A stretch of 11,159 nt of DNA from the NCBI GenBank assembly GCA_004380135.1, contig QXCR01000384.1, positions 1 to 11,159 of the forward strand. Direction: 5' to 3'. A model generated the notes under the pieces. It did no database searches, was not told the DNA's origin, and saw nothing but the letters and a program-made list of their open reading frames with translations. This document shows, one piece after another, positions 1 to 7,885 of this stretch. How positions within the stretch are numbered: the stretch's first letter is position 1; the number at the start of each line of letters is the position of its first letter. The translations under genes were made by a program, and so were the position numbers. The stretch is from Stemphylium vesicarium (taxonomy: Eukaryota > Ascomycota > Dothideomycetes > Pleosporales > Pleosporaceae).

Positions 1-905
1 GCTTCAGCCGCCGAAGATAGGACGCTGAACACTTAGAGAATCTCTTGGAGAAGCCGACTCTAAGCTAGTCTGCCACCCGCAATACTAACCCACAAGCGCA
101 TGATGAGAGACGATGGACTAAGAACAAGCGACCTAGATAGCAAGCAAGGGCTTTGACTTGGACAACAAGCGGCATGAAGGAGCGAGTTAAAGAAGACACA
201 GGGGCTAGTGAGGCCGCGATGTAGTATAAGCAGTGTAGTAGCAGATTAGCTTTAGTAGCCCTTTCGGCTCGGCCGCCGGGCGTAAATAAAATGTATGTAC
301 AGTAACAACGGTGATGCTAGTTGCTCCCTCGAAAATACTTCGGATATCGAATATAACGTATCCGAAGGATGTATCGGACTGCCAAGTAAGAGGGAATTTC
401 AGTGTCGGAAGCGGCGTGGCGTAGGAAGATCGTATGATAAGCCAACTTACAAAATGAGAGCCGAACTAGGGCTATGGTGTTGGGACATTCGTCTAAGTTA
501 GATCAGGTATAGATCTAAGTGCTACGAGCCAGGCTGTTAGTAACATGTTGCTGCCTTAAGTTCTTGGAAGATGGAGAAGAGACTACGTCGTCACTACCAC
601 AAAACCAAAACAGGCTGATCTTCAGCAGCTTAAGGTATGCATGAAGAAGGGCAAGGTATATGTAGTCGTCGACTCTATTAATGAGTCTAGTGCTGCCCCA
701 GAAACTTTTACTAAGCCAAAGACTGGTCGGTCCTCTAGCAAGGCTATGGTGCGTATGAACAAAGCGTGGTGTAATGGGTTACGAGGCCTAGCACATGCAC
801 TGGTTTCAGAAGTATTGAATCGTAAAGTGAACAGAAGTACTGCAGTTCTGGCACCAGACAGCGAGCAATGTTGAACTCGACCTTGCCACAGTACTGAATC
901 TAGGA
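1..905. other. Region without a supported gene
   Basis: All three forward frames at the left edge are closed by stops within a few codons, and I recognise no conserved motif on either strand. The longest plausible open stretch starts near 559, has an ATG at 641 and ends at 874 (plus). It encodes a basic peptide with no motif I know, and an equally long antisense frame overlaps it. Positions 200-300 have a GC-rich stretch followed by an AT-rich one, which could be the tail of a retroelement. I see no second repeat copy in the window to support that. Confidence 0.5.
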
Positions 906-2375
906 TCAGGCTGCGAGAGCATAGCACCCAGTAATAGCATACACATTCCAGTAGTCCGCATTTGGTTCTCTTCGCAGAAATTCAACGACGTCCTTCGCGA
1001 TCATCATATTTCCAGCATCAGCGATGTGGAGCATGACATTTTCGATCCACTGCCGTACGCGATGGTCTGCGGACATTTGGCTTGCTAAGAACAGTGGAGT
1101 GAGCAGAGTGTTACAGCGTAGCTTTTGAAGCGGCGAAAGCGGGCTCTCGTTTTCAAGTCGAGCGCCGGGGAGAATGAACTGCGGCGCTGAAGCGCAAATT
1201 TGCCGAGTGAGATGGGTTATAGTCTTGGAGACTTGAGTGTTCATTTGTGATCTATCGTTGACCGCAAAATTTCGCAGAAGACCGTTCAGTTCAAGACGCA
1301 TCATTCGGATAGCATTCGAGGTTTGGGTTGTATAATGGTCGGGATAGAGATCGTAATGATGATCGAGAACATGAGGGTGGTCCTCGGTTACGTCGACGTT
1401 TCGAATGTTACAGTAATGTTGCATCGTCATCTCTAGATCCCTGAGTCGGTTGTCCAGCTCATCAGCACGCTCTATGATTTCCGCGGTGCAAGTAAGGTTT
1501 TCGTTGCGGAGACGGCGTCGTAATTCTACCACATCTACCAAGAGTGCGGTAAAACTCCACTTGATGTCGCCTGTAGAGCCACCAAGAGCATTCCGCAGAG
1601 ACATCAAGGCCGTTGGAATTGGACTGTTGGTTACTCCACAGCTGATGGTGAGCGCGATTGCCACGCGGCTGCTCAGCTTGCAAGCGATCGAACTTGAGAG
1701 GCCACCTTGTCCACGCGCTTTGACCAGGGACATTGCACCCTGAATGTGTGTCATCCATGCAATTGGTTTCCTAGGATCTCGATTGACCATTTTTTCGTAG
1801 ACGTCCAGAAGCAAGACGGACTGGAGTGTCTCATCCGCAGCACATATGCTGGGGACTTGCACAGCCCGATTTAATGCCTTGACGGCGACAATGTATTTTT
1901 GCCTCGCTAGATCCAATAGCCTTGGGCTATTGTGCTGGATGGACATCAGTGCAATGCTGACGGCATCAATGCTTGCCGGTAGACCTTCCGAAACCGAAGC
2001 GTGCGAATACAGATGAACCAAAGCGTCGCAATTTTGTGACAGCTTGGAGATGTAAACAGAAAAAAAGGCTTGGCGAGAGCGTACGTCCCATCCAAGCTGC
2101 AAATCAGTAGGCCCCATGCACATACTGAAAGCTTGACGCGCAATGACTTTTTGCTTCGTGGCATGCGTCTCATCACGGAAGGCTAGCTCTATCGGGTCAC
2201 GAAAACCATGACATTGTATCTTTGCTCTTTCGCACTGGCCACACCTGTTTGCTCGGAGGTCGCACTGAGTGCTTGCGGATTAGCATTGTTTTGGGTTCGT
2301 ACAGGTTAGACTTACACGAAGTTTCCGCTTCCTGCACGGAAAGCAGTCTTTTGAAGGCTTGCCTCGATTTACCAT
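906..2375 (-). CDS. Zn(2)Cys(6) fungal transcription factor, two exons
   Basis: This encodes a nuclear, sequence-specific DNA-binding regulator of the fungal binuclear zinc cluster class. Exon 1 is 2375-2316 (20 codons) and exon 2 is 2264-906 (452 codons plus TGA), giving 472 residues. The cluster is complete: C11-x2-C14-x6-C21-x6-C28-x2-C31-x6-C38, with the basic RKRKLR stretch at 15-20. The conserved extension with FRD and FRDET follows at 41-53. Further on, residues about 188-205 carry the AWMTHIQGAMSLVKARG motif typical of the fungal_trans_2 / DUF3468-like regulatory domain. A charged, probably coiled segment lies around 263-300. The length is normal for the family and no lesion is visible. 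The ATG at 2375 was chosen because it opens directly onto the cluster with no other in-frame ATG needed. One oddity is that the loop before C28 reads RAN, without the proline usual there. Target genes are unknown, and no biosynthetic cluster is visible here. Confidence 0.93.
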
Positions 2376-2415
2376 GACTTTTATTTCTTCTTAACGTCGT
2401 GTTGGAAATCTTCAT
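2197..2415 (-). promoter_or_regulatory. Possible upstream ORF overlapping the regulator start
   Basis: An ATG at 2415 lies 40 nt upstream of the regulator's ATG at 2375, out of frame with it. It stays open through exon 1 and the intron to a stop at 2197. If transcription starts upstream of 2415, ribosomes initiating there would bypass the main start. The transcription start is not visible, so a regulatory role is only inferred. The encoded peptide has no recognisable features. In the spliced transcript the uORF would change after residue 33 or so. Confidence 0.25.
2265..2315 (-). other. Spliceosomal intron in the zinc-cluster codons
   Basis: This is a 51-nt intron with donor GTAAGT (starting at 2315), a TGCTAATC branch-like site, and acceptor CAG (ending at 2265). 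Removing it joins CGT (residue 20) to TGC (the third zinc ligand, C21) in phase 0 and yields the complete six-cysteine motif. An intron in the zinc cluster is common in this fungal family. Confidence 0.92.
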
Positions 2416-3040
2416 GTAAAAGAACTTGCATCGAAAGAGCAGGCCGGACGATAAACATGCAACAGGCACAAAGATCAGAAGTGCTACGTGGCGTGTTGGC
2501 GGATCAATCTCCGGCACTTGGCACTGCTTCATGCAGTCCGGAACGCTAACCTACCTAGGATTCGATAGAGACGTTCGCTTAAAACAGCCACCCGCCGCAG
2601 GGATTCCATCGGCACTCTCAGACTCCGAGAGCTGCTGCTCTTATGCCCTATCCGTTGTCGTTGCCATTTTCAACTGCTCCATTTGTCCTGTGATGTTATG
2701 AGCACATGTGAGCTGCACGACGATGGCAACCCGGTGCAGACGAATGAAAAGATTGTAGCCAACAAAGAGCACGCAGTGAGGACTGTGGTCATCGTTACAA
2801 AGTGCAGATGACATATCCGAGCATTGAATGCTCAGCGCCCTGTGCCAACACTCATACGTTGAGCATCGACAGGCGCATGCTGTATCATCGGGATCATTGT
2901 CTTTCGCAAAGCTATGAATCCTGCAGCTGGTGCGAGGCAAGGACACCCCGGAGGCTTTTCGGAACAACTCTATGTCCATCCAATTTCCTGGACTTTGGGC
3001 CGCGATTGTCACTGCTGCTGGAATGGATGGATCCTAACTA
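2376..3040. other. Intergenic region upstream of the regulator
   Basis: This stretch should contain the promoter of the minus-strand transcription factor. The bases directly before its ATG are purine- and A-rich on the minus strand. I see no convincing TATA box. Open frames exist on both strands (for example 2641-3012 minus) but overlap each other and carry no recognisable domain, so I treat them as chance. Confidence 0.45.
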
Positions 3041-3182
3041 CCCTCCCTCCCTGCGCGACGAACAATCCAGCGGGCCGGTGCTGACCAATGAGAGCGCAAG
3101 AGTAGCGGATATTCCGATCTCAAGCTACCTCTCATTGGCCAACACCGGCACACGGGATTGTCCGTCACACAGGGAGGGAGGT
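3041..3182. mobile_element. Foldback MITE with TA target duplication (Tc1/mariner-like)
   Basis: The element is 142 bp and non-coding. It has 54-bp terminal inverted repeats (3041-3094 and 3129-3182), separated by a 34-bp centre that contains the near-palindrome CGGATATTCCG. The arms start with C/A-CCTCCCTCCCTG. They differ at nine of 54 positions when aligned by eye, six of which are transitions. TA dinucleotides flank both ends (3039-3040 and 3183-3184), as expected for target duplication by Tc1/mariner-type transposases. No transposase for it is present in the window. Confidence 0.8.
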
Positions 3183-3184
3183 TA

Positions 3185-3879
3185 GTTTTGGTTATTGTTC
3201 TTCCCTAGCTACGGCGCCATCAATCCGGTTCCCGCGCTATGCCGATTTACTCTTGTGAAGGCAGGATAACGAAAGGCAAGGGCGGGTCGAAGTGCGTAAG
3301 CACCTCGAATCGTTTAGCAAATTCGGCCCTTCGCGAGTCAACGTCTTGATCCTGGCCAGGGAACAATGCATGGCTCGCCATGGGCTCTATGTTCTAGATG
3401 AGCTTTGGCCGAGACTAGTACTAACGACGTCATCGACGTTGGACCCAACGTTTCCCGATGGAGCTAAGTCCGACACAGTGCGGCGTACCAACGTGCCATC
3501 GCTCGTAAGCGATGAGCGCCCCTTAGCGAGATGAGACAACTCGATAGACAAGTAGCATCGTTTGAGCGTTGCGGCGAGGTAGGACGTAAGTTGGGTACAT
3601 TGAGAAAAAAAAAACGCACGAAGACTCAAGCATAGACTATTTTGCATTATTACAATTTGTGATAAACGGGTTTGCTCAGCTGTAGTATTGCAGAACAGTC
3701 GTGGATTTGGATGGTGTCTTTGCAGAGTTACTGGCATACCCGTGCGACCAGCATGCCCGTGAGATACGTTAAGATCTATGGCATGGTAAGTTTAGAGCAC
3801 TCAGCATCTGCTCGAGAACCTTATTGTTGAACATCCGTGCAACTCTCTTATTGCTTTCGAAAGCTCTGCCTGGTCCACG
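3185..3879. other. Intergenic region without a supported gene
   Basis: There are only short overlapping open frames, including one from 3292 that would need a GTG start. An A10 run lies at 3605-3614. The final few hundred bases are probably promoter for the plus-strand gene starting at 3928. I see no RNA gene and no domain. Confidence 0.45.
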
Positions 3880-3887
3880 TATAAAAG
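3880..3887 (+). promoter_or_regulatory. TATA box of the secreted-protein candidate
   Basis: TATAAAAG is an exact TATA-box match 48 bp upstream of the ATG at 3928. This spacing leaves room for a short 5' untranslated region, as is usual in fungal genes with a TATA box. It is the clearest core promoter in the window. Confidence 0.55.
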
Positions 3888-3927
3888 ACGTTAAAGTTAC
3901 GCTCTGTTTTGATTGTGTCTAGATACT

Positions 3928-4647
3928 ATGCGTTTCATTGGCACAGTCCTTCTCCTTGGGTTCTTTACGCCCTTCATCACAGCTTCCCCGCTTACCTCAC
4001 CCATCACCAAACGACTCAAGATCTTGCAGCTCCTACAGTTGTCGATAAGGCTATGGTACGTGGGTCTGTCCGTGCTCTCTCAGATCTAACCGCCACAGGG
4101 TCAGGTTACTATGGGATGGGCTCTGGTGTACGGACAATGTCCGCGTACGGACACTCTGAGTAATGCACAACTCTTAGGTTGTGCCCGAACCGCTCTGGAC
4201 GACTTCTTTTCCGATAATGCAAACAGTCGTGAAGGGCTTTCCTCCTGTTTGGCGTTGTTTCCATCCTGCATCGTGTCGTGCTTCACGGGCCGTAAAGAAA
4301 CGCTCTCTCCGGAGCACCACTCCCACACACCACGCGCTGGCGGCAGTTTACCAAATGGCTCAATATGTACATCCAACGGTTCTTTCACAAAGCAGAAATC
4401 GACACGCCCCGACAGTAGCGTTAGCTGGACTTGTATTACCGCTTCTCGTCTCCACGAGCCTGTTGTTGGCGATCTTGACGGTAGCTTGCACTCAGATGCT
4501 TTCTTTACAGAGCTGACGAAGACCAGAAGAAAAGAATGCGTATCAGTGCAGCGAAGACTTCCAAAACAACACCTCAATCACTCTGGACGCTCACGAAACC
4601 TCTTCGCCGCGGTCATTGCTAATCGAAAATGCACGATTTTTGGTTGA
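3928..4647 (+). CDS. Candidate small secreted cysteine-rich protein, uncertain splicing
   Basis: The N-terminus is a textbook secretion signal. It has a positive start (MRF), a hydrophobic core at residues 3-18 and a likely cleavage after A19 (ITA-SP). A Lys-Arg Kex2-type site follows at 28-29. The simplest uninterrupted model joins 3928-4059 to 4105-4647, giving 224 residues. The downstream part has nine cysteines and three N-x-S sequons. I recognise no family. A weakness is that the best donor (GTACGT at 4056) leads to an early stop from this frame. That donor instead matches the neighbouring frame, which reads DLAAPTVVDKAM before it. The locus may therefore carry a one-base frameshift near 4010-4040 and be a decaying gene. 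Frame 2 also stays open with a single TGA over much of 4199-5014, so the C-terminus is uncertain. Small secreted cysteine-rich proteins are often effectors or antimicrobial proteins in fungi, but no such function is shown here. Confidence 0.38.
4056..4104 (+). other. Candidate short intron with alternative sites
   Basis: Donor GTACGT at 4056, branch-like CTAAC at 4086-4090, and acceptors CAG at 4096-4098 or 4102-4104 give introns of 43 or 49 nt. A second donor, GTGGGT at 4060, would give a 45-nt intron that preserves the signal-peptide frame. The stop in the unspliced frame (TAA at 4087-4089) lies inside all versions. Which pair is used cannot be decided from sequence. Confidence 0.5.
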
Positions 4648-5132
4648 GCATCAGACAGCAGCGGATCAACCTAAGTATACTGAAGCAGCGCACACAAGAT
4701 GGTCAAGAGCACAGCTAGTCAGCAAAGAACAAGAGGTCCTTCCCACTGCGACGTTTGACACGTCAACTAGCTTCGTTGCCCAGTATCAGCTCACCCATGA
4801 TTTGCAACATGCCTATCTTCCGCCTACTAATTCTATGGACCAACATTACGCACTTGCCCTTTTTGGTAAAGCGCTACAGGACTTTAAGGATGGGTGTGTG
4901 AAAAGCAAATGCGAATCAAACAAGAAGTTTGGCCTAGTAGTATGCTTCCCTCATCAGCTAAATGCCAGGCTAACAGACGTAGGACAATTTAATCTCTGTA
5001 ACGACAGAAATTGATGTTCTCGAAAACTTGGTCGAGGATAGTACTGATGAGACATCTGTGGCAACTCCTCAAGCTGAGCGCTTCTGTCACATGCTGCGTA
5101 CAGGTGGACTCTGTAATAAGCAGAAGCTGTAG
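4517..5132 (+). pseudogene. Protein-like open stretch with a frame change, unidentified
   Basis: From 4517 one frame is open for 165 codons to a TGA at 5012-5014, with natural-looking composition and no comparable rival frame after about 4650. Upstream, the same frame is interrupted only by the TGA at 4514-4516 and includes a hydrophobic run of about 24 residues near 4408-4490. At about 4983-5011 protein-like reading shifts to another frame, from TEIDVLENLVEDSTDE to a stop at 5130-5132. This pattern fits either a multi-intron gene or, more likely, a gene with indels and a nonsense mutation. It may be the 3' part of the locus starting at 3928. I recognise no family. Confidence 0.3.
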
Positions 5133-5498
5133 ATGCCATTCTCCTAATCCACAATATTGCATTTCTAGTTGAAAAGCCTGTTTAATTGTCTTAGTATAAA
5201 TTGCCTTGCCACTTGGCATGTGATCTCAACAACACGGGCATAACACGATTTAACACTGTGCATCGCAATACGCTTTGTCCTGTTTCGTTAACACTATATA
5301 TCTGTGCGAGTCACACTAAACCTCTGTCCTTAACGGTCGTTGCTTTTCTTCTATCTTATTACGCTTCCAAGTTATGATGCCTGCGATGTGGATTGTAGGA
5401 ATCTCAAAGTCGATTAAGGCTCCTGCTGTGCATATGAAACCTGAACAGAGGCCATGCACGTCGTGCTAACACTTCAGGATCAATAGCATACTAACGTA
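5133..5498. other. Intergenic region, nothing recognised
   Basis: Moderately AT-rich sequence with frequent stops in all frames. I find no RNA gene, repeat or conserved motif in it. Confidence 0.5.
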
Positions 5499-5762
5499 AT
5501 GGTATTTAATCTGCTCCCTTTTGTAGCCAGTGAATGTGTAAGTATGTGCACTTCGTGCAAAGTCGGATTGCCCTACCAGATTCTAAACACTCCTTTCCGA
5601 GTCGTGGACAAGTGGCGAGCTCACCTGTGCTGTAATGTTGCAGCGCATTTTGGTGAGTTGCCAGCTGCGCGGAACATCAAGGACCTCAGGTCCCACGAGG
5701 AATCTGTCAAAGCTGTGGACAGCAGAACCATACTTCTAAAGGGGTCTGCTAGTGTATGCTAG
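5499..5762 (+). CDS. Unidentified 87-residue open frame, possibly an exon
   Basis: This frame has a plausible amino-acid composition and several cysteines (CVSMCTSC near residues 13-20, then CC near 44-45). No domain is recognisable. Directly before it an ACTAAC branch-like sequence (5490-5495) and a pyrimidine-rich stretch ending in TTTTGTAG (5519-5526) resemble the 3' end of an intron, so the ATG at 5499 could lie inside an intron. It may also be chance. It ends 26 bp before the element 1 terminus, so part of it could have been displaced by that insertion. Confidence 0.15.
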   Translation: MVFNLLPFVASECVSMCTSCKVGLPYQILNTPFRVVDKWRAHLCCNVAAHFGELPAARNIKDLRSHEESVKAVDSRTILLKGSASVC

Positions 5763-5787
5763 AGCCTCTTCTAGCCAGACTTGCTAT

Positions 5788-5946
5788 CAGTCAGTTCAGT
5801 CAGTCCGGAGGGCTCCGGACTGACTGAACTGATGTTTGAAGGTCACTGAACTGGACTGAACTGACTGCCAAGACTTTTTAGGTACATTAAAACTGACTGA
5901 ACTAAACTGAACTTACTGCTGCGGACTGACTGGACTGAACTGGACT
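5788..5946. repeat. Subterminal repeat array with 42-bp palindrome
   Basis: The octamer ACTGAACT occurs six times in direct orientation (5823, 5845, 5855, 5896, 5906, 5934) and once inverted (5793). Positions 5791-5832 form a palindrome with two perfect 20-bp arms and a 2-bp GG centre. The array sits just 3' of the element 1 transposase. Arrays of short motifs near the ends are typical hAT transposase-binding sites, so I infer that role. Confidence 0.8.
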
Positions 5947-7538
5947 AACCCAAATTAGGTTAACTAATGTCGAACTGGGACAGCTGCTCTTGTATTTTTG
6001 AAATTTCTTCCTCTGATAGTACACGTGCTGGCCCATAAGTAGACGTGGTTGCTGGCTCTAAACCAAGCCTCTTCCAGCTCTTCAGAATCTGTAAAACTGC
6101 GACAAGCTCTGGCTTCATATGGAGTCTCCGCGTGCCTAACATGTCGCCAAGCTCGCTGAATGTCCGCTCGCAGTCTGCTGCTGACGCCGGTATCGTGAGT
6201 ATGTTAATGGCAAACTTAGAAAGTACTGGAAATTGTCCAGCAACTGACTCCCAATAGAGCAGCGGGTTAAGCGACAGCTGACCCTCTTCAGTTAACGCTG
6301 GTTGCCGCCTCCAGATCTCATATTCATCCTCCTTCAGACTTGCCTCTACCTGCCGCAGATTGGTCTCAATCGACGACTGCAGAAAGGCTGATCGCGATGC
6401 TGACAGCCCTAGCCGGGGCTTCTTTTGCGGCGGCGTTATTGCGTCAGCTAAGTCGACCGCAGCGTTGCTCCGCTCCTGCCACATTCGCAAGAACGCCCGA
6501 TGGTTATTATCAAGCCAGCCGTCGCGATAGTGGACGCCGTCACGGGCGGTGATATGGGTGTTGGGCACCTTCCAGAGCGCCGCGAGGTGGTTCTTGTAGT
6601 GCGGGTGGAGAACTGTAGCGGCGTAGTAAACAGGCGCGTTATCGAATTTTTCGTAGTACTCAGCAAGCTTACTGTGTGCAAGGTTAACGTGCGTAACAAG
6701 ATGGTCTTCGGGCGCGTCAGGATCTTCGTAGTTCATGTCCTTAAGGCGGTCCTTAAGAGCCTCAAGCTGGTCAAGCAGCCATTCAAACGTTACTAGAACC
6801 TCCCATATAGCGCCGTGGCGGCCGTGTCGGCCGCGGCCTTCAAGCAGCCGTGTAGCTTCCGCAAATGACTCAAGGAGTTGAATATACTCAGTAATTGTCA
6901 CCCAATCCTTGCCGCTTAGGCCGCCCTCGCGTACATATAGTCGCGGCTGCGCAGCAGGCAGCTGCTCGCGGTTCTTCCGGCGTCGTGATGGTGCCGTTGC
7001 GGCACTGTGCTCCTTGAGTTTGAGCTCAATATAGCTGTCGATAGGACCATGTAGCTCGGCTGCGCGCACAAAAGTATCGAAATAGCTATTCCAGCGCGTC
7101 TTAACAGGCTTGACAAGTTGCCGAATATTAGCTGTAACGCCTATCGCCTCTGCTTCGTCACGCTGCAGGCACTCTAATAGCTGTCGAGTTTGCGGCGCGC
7201 AGATGGACGCAATTACGTCAAAAAGGACGCCAATAAGGCCCGTACTTACGCCACTCGTCCATGTACTTCTCCTCGTCGTCAAGGTGAGCGGCGTCGTTCT
7301 CGTACGCGCTACGATCTTTACCCCAAATTACTAACTGCGCGCCTAGGTTGAGGATGTGGCAGCAGCAGCGCAGCCGCCGCTCGCTCGCAGTAAAGTTGAA
7401 CTCCTCTGCTAAAGACTCAACCGCAGTATCGTTGTTGCTTGCGTTGTCAAGCACAAAGTATCCGACGCTTGTGTCGTTAACACCAAATAGCCGCAGTATT
7501 GTCGCCGCTACTGAGGCAATATTATTGCCAGTGTGCGC

Positions 7539-7546
7539 CCCGTGGA
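7539..7546. repeat. 8-bp target site duplication, left copy
   Basis: CCCGTGGA directly abuts the CAGAG end of the MITE. It is identical to the copy at 7675-7682 and on the minus strand forms part of the Leu-His-Gly codons of the host transposase. Confidence 0.95.
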
Positions 7547-7674
7547 CAGAGTCCGCAACAAGCAAGCGATAGGCAGATTGATTACCGAATTAGGCGTTAA
7601 AAGACCACTATCTGGTCCGTGACAGTCCTAATCCGGTAATCAATCTGCCTATCGCTTGCTTGTTGCGGACTCTG
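7547..7674. mobile_element. hAT-type MITE nested in the element 1 transposase
   Basis: This is a 128-bp non-autonomous element. Its terminal inverted repeats are 48 bp with one mismatch (7547-7594 and 7627-7674), beginning CAGAGTCCGCAACAAGC. The 32-bp loop contains a small hairpin (GACCA/TGGTC at 7603-7617). It is flanked by an exact 8-bp duplication, CCCGTGGA (7539-7546 and 7675-7682), the hallmark length for hAT insertion. Removing the element and one copy of the duplication rejoins the transposase frame (PELHG to AHTG), which confirms insertion into pre-existing coding sequence. The whole element could fold into one hairpin. Confidence 0.95.
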
Positions 7675-7682
7675 CCCGTGGA
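7675..7682. repeat. 8-bp target site duplication, right copy
   Basis: CCCGTGGA directly follows the CTCTG end of the MITE and matches the left copy exactly, with no decay in either. Confidence 0.95.
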
Positions 7683-7725
7683 GCTCAGGCAACCCGAGCA
7701 GGTGGCCAATTACAGACTTGGGAAC

Positions 7726-7860
7726 AATCAAATCAAATCAAATCTCGACCTTATTTTGATCTTGTTTGAATGCCAACTCTCGCAATATTGTTTTGATTTG
7801 TTTTGATAGTGTCGTAGGCTCGTTTTGTTTGGAAGTTTTGATGGTTTTGATCAATTTGAA
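7726..7860. repeat. AT-rich subterminal repeats of element 2
   Basis: A (AATCA)3AATC tract spans 7726-7744. It is followed by five copies of TTTTGAT (7754, 7791, 7801, 7836, 7845), which is nearly the reverse complement of the first motif. A related AAATCAAATCAATTAAATCA stretch lies at the other side of the element, near 10738-10757. The position fits hAT subterminal binding sites, but this role is inferred. Confidence 0.6.
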
Positions 7861-7885
7861 TACACATAGGCGGGTATCCAAATAG

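Larger units (their letters stand above)
5788..7722 (-). mobile_element. hAT element 1, truncated
   Basis: This is the remnant of an autonomous hAT transposon read on the minus strand. It comprises the 3' terminal repeat region (5788-5946), the transposase pseudogene (5960-7722) and a nested MITE (7547-7674). The 5' part is absent: transposase homology stops near 7722, where AT-rich sequence assigned to element 2 begins. The outer boundary at 5788 (CAGTCAGTTCAG) is inferred from the repeat array. Because the other end is lost, a target duplication cannot be tested. Confidence 0.8.
5960..7722 (-). pseudogene. hAT transposase, 5'-truncated and frameshifted
   Basis: This is a remnant of a cut-and-paste DNA transposase with an RNase H-like core. 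Reading 5' to 3' on the minus strand, it starts mid-protein with KSVIGHLLGLPELHG. It is then split by the MITE and continues with AHTG. FVLDNASNND follows, holding the second catalytic Asp, then the RCCCHILNL motif. Next come the conserved TRWNSYF segment and the C-terminal hAT dimerisation domain (PASAADCERTFSELGD, with the catalytic Glu). The stop is TAA/TAG-type at 5960-5962. Lesions are the missing N-terminus (zinc finger and first catalytic Asp), the 128-bp MITE, and a frameshift around 7233-7238, where PLG in element 2 corresponds to a one-base-shifted PxIG here. The downstream 440-codon frame (7282-5960) is otherwise open. It cannot encode a working transposase. Confidence 0.9.

Noticed and set aside
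1450..1758. Open frames antisense to and overlapping the regulator
   Set aside because: They are shadows of the transcription factor gene with no domain or start context.
2641..3012. A 123-codon minus-strand frame upstream of the regulator, with several cysteines
   Set aside because: It has no recognisable domain and overlaps a plus-strand frame of similar length. The composition looks random.
3292..3534. An 80-codon plus-strand frame
   Set aside because: It starts at GTG, overlaps an antisense frame, and shows no motif or promoter.
4101..4577. A 158-codon minus-strand frame antisense to the secreted-protein candidate
   Set aside because: It has no signal, domain or promoter. The opposite strand has the TATA box, signal peptide and intron.
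7181..7249. A perfect GTAAGTA donor (7249-7243) at the element 1 frameshift, with a CAG acceptor at 7181-7183, as an intron
   Set aside because: The removed part (GVLFDVIAS) is conserved with element 2 coding sequence. Splicing at this acceptor also joins into the wrong frame. A frameshift explains the data better.
7547..7674. The inverted repeat as a CRISPR-like array or a rho-independent terminator
   Set aside because: There are only two arms in inverted orientation with no spacers. The exact 8-bp duplication identifies a hAT-type insertion.
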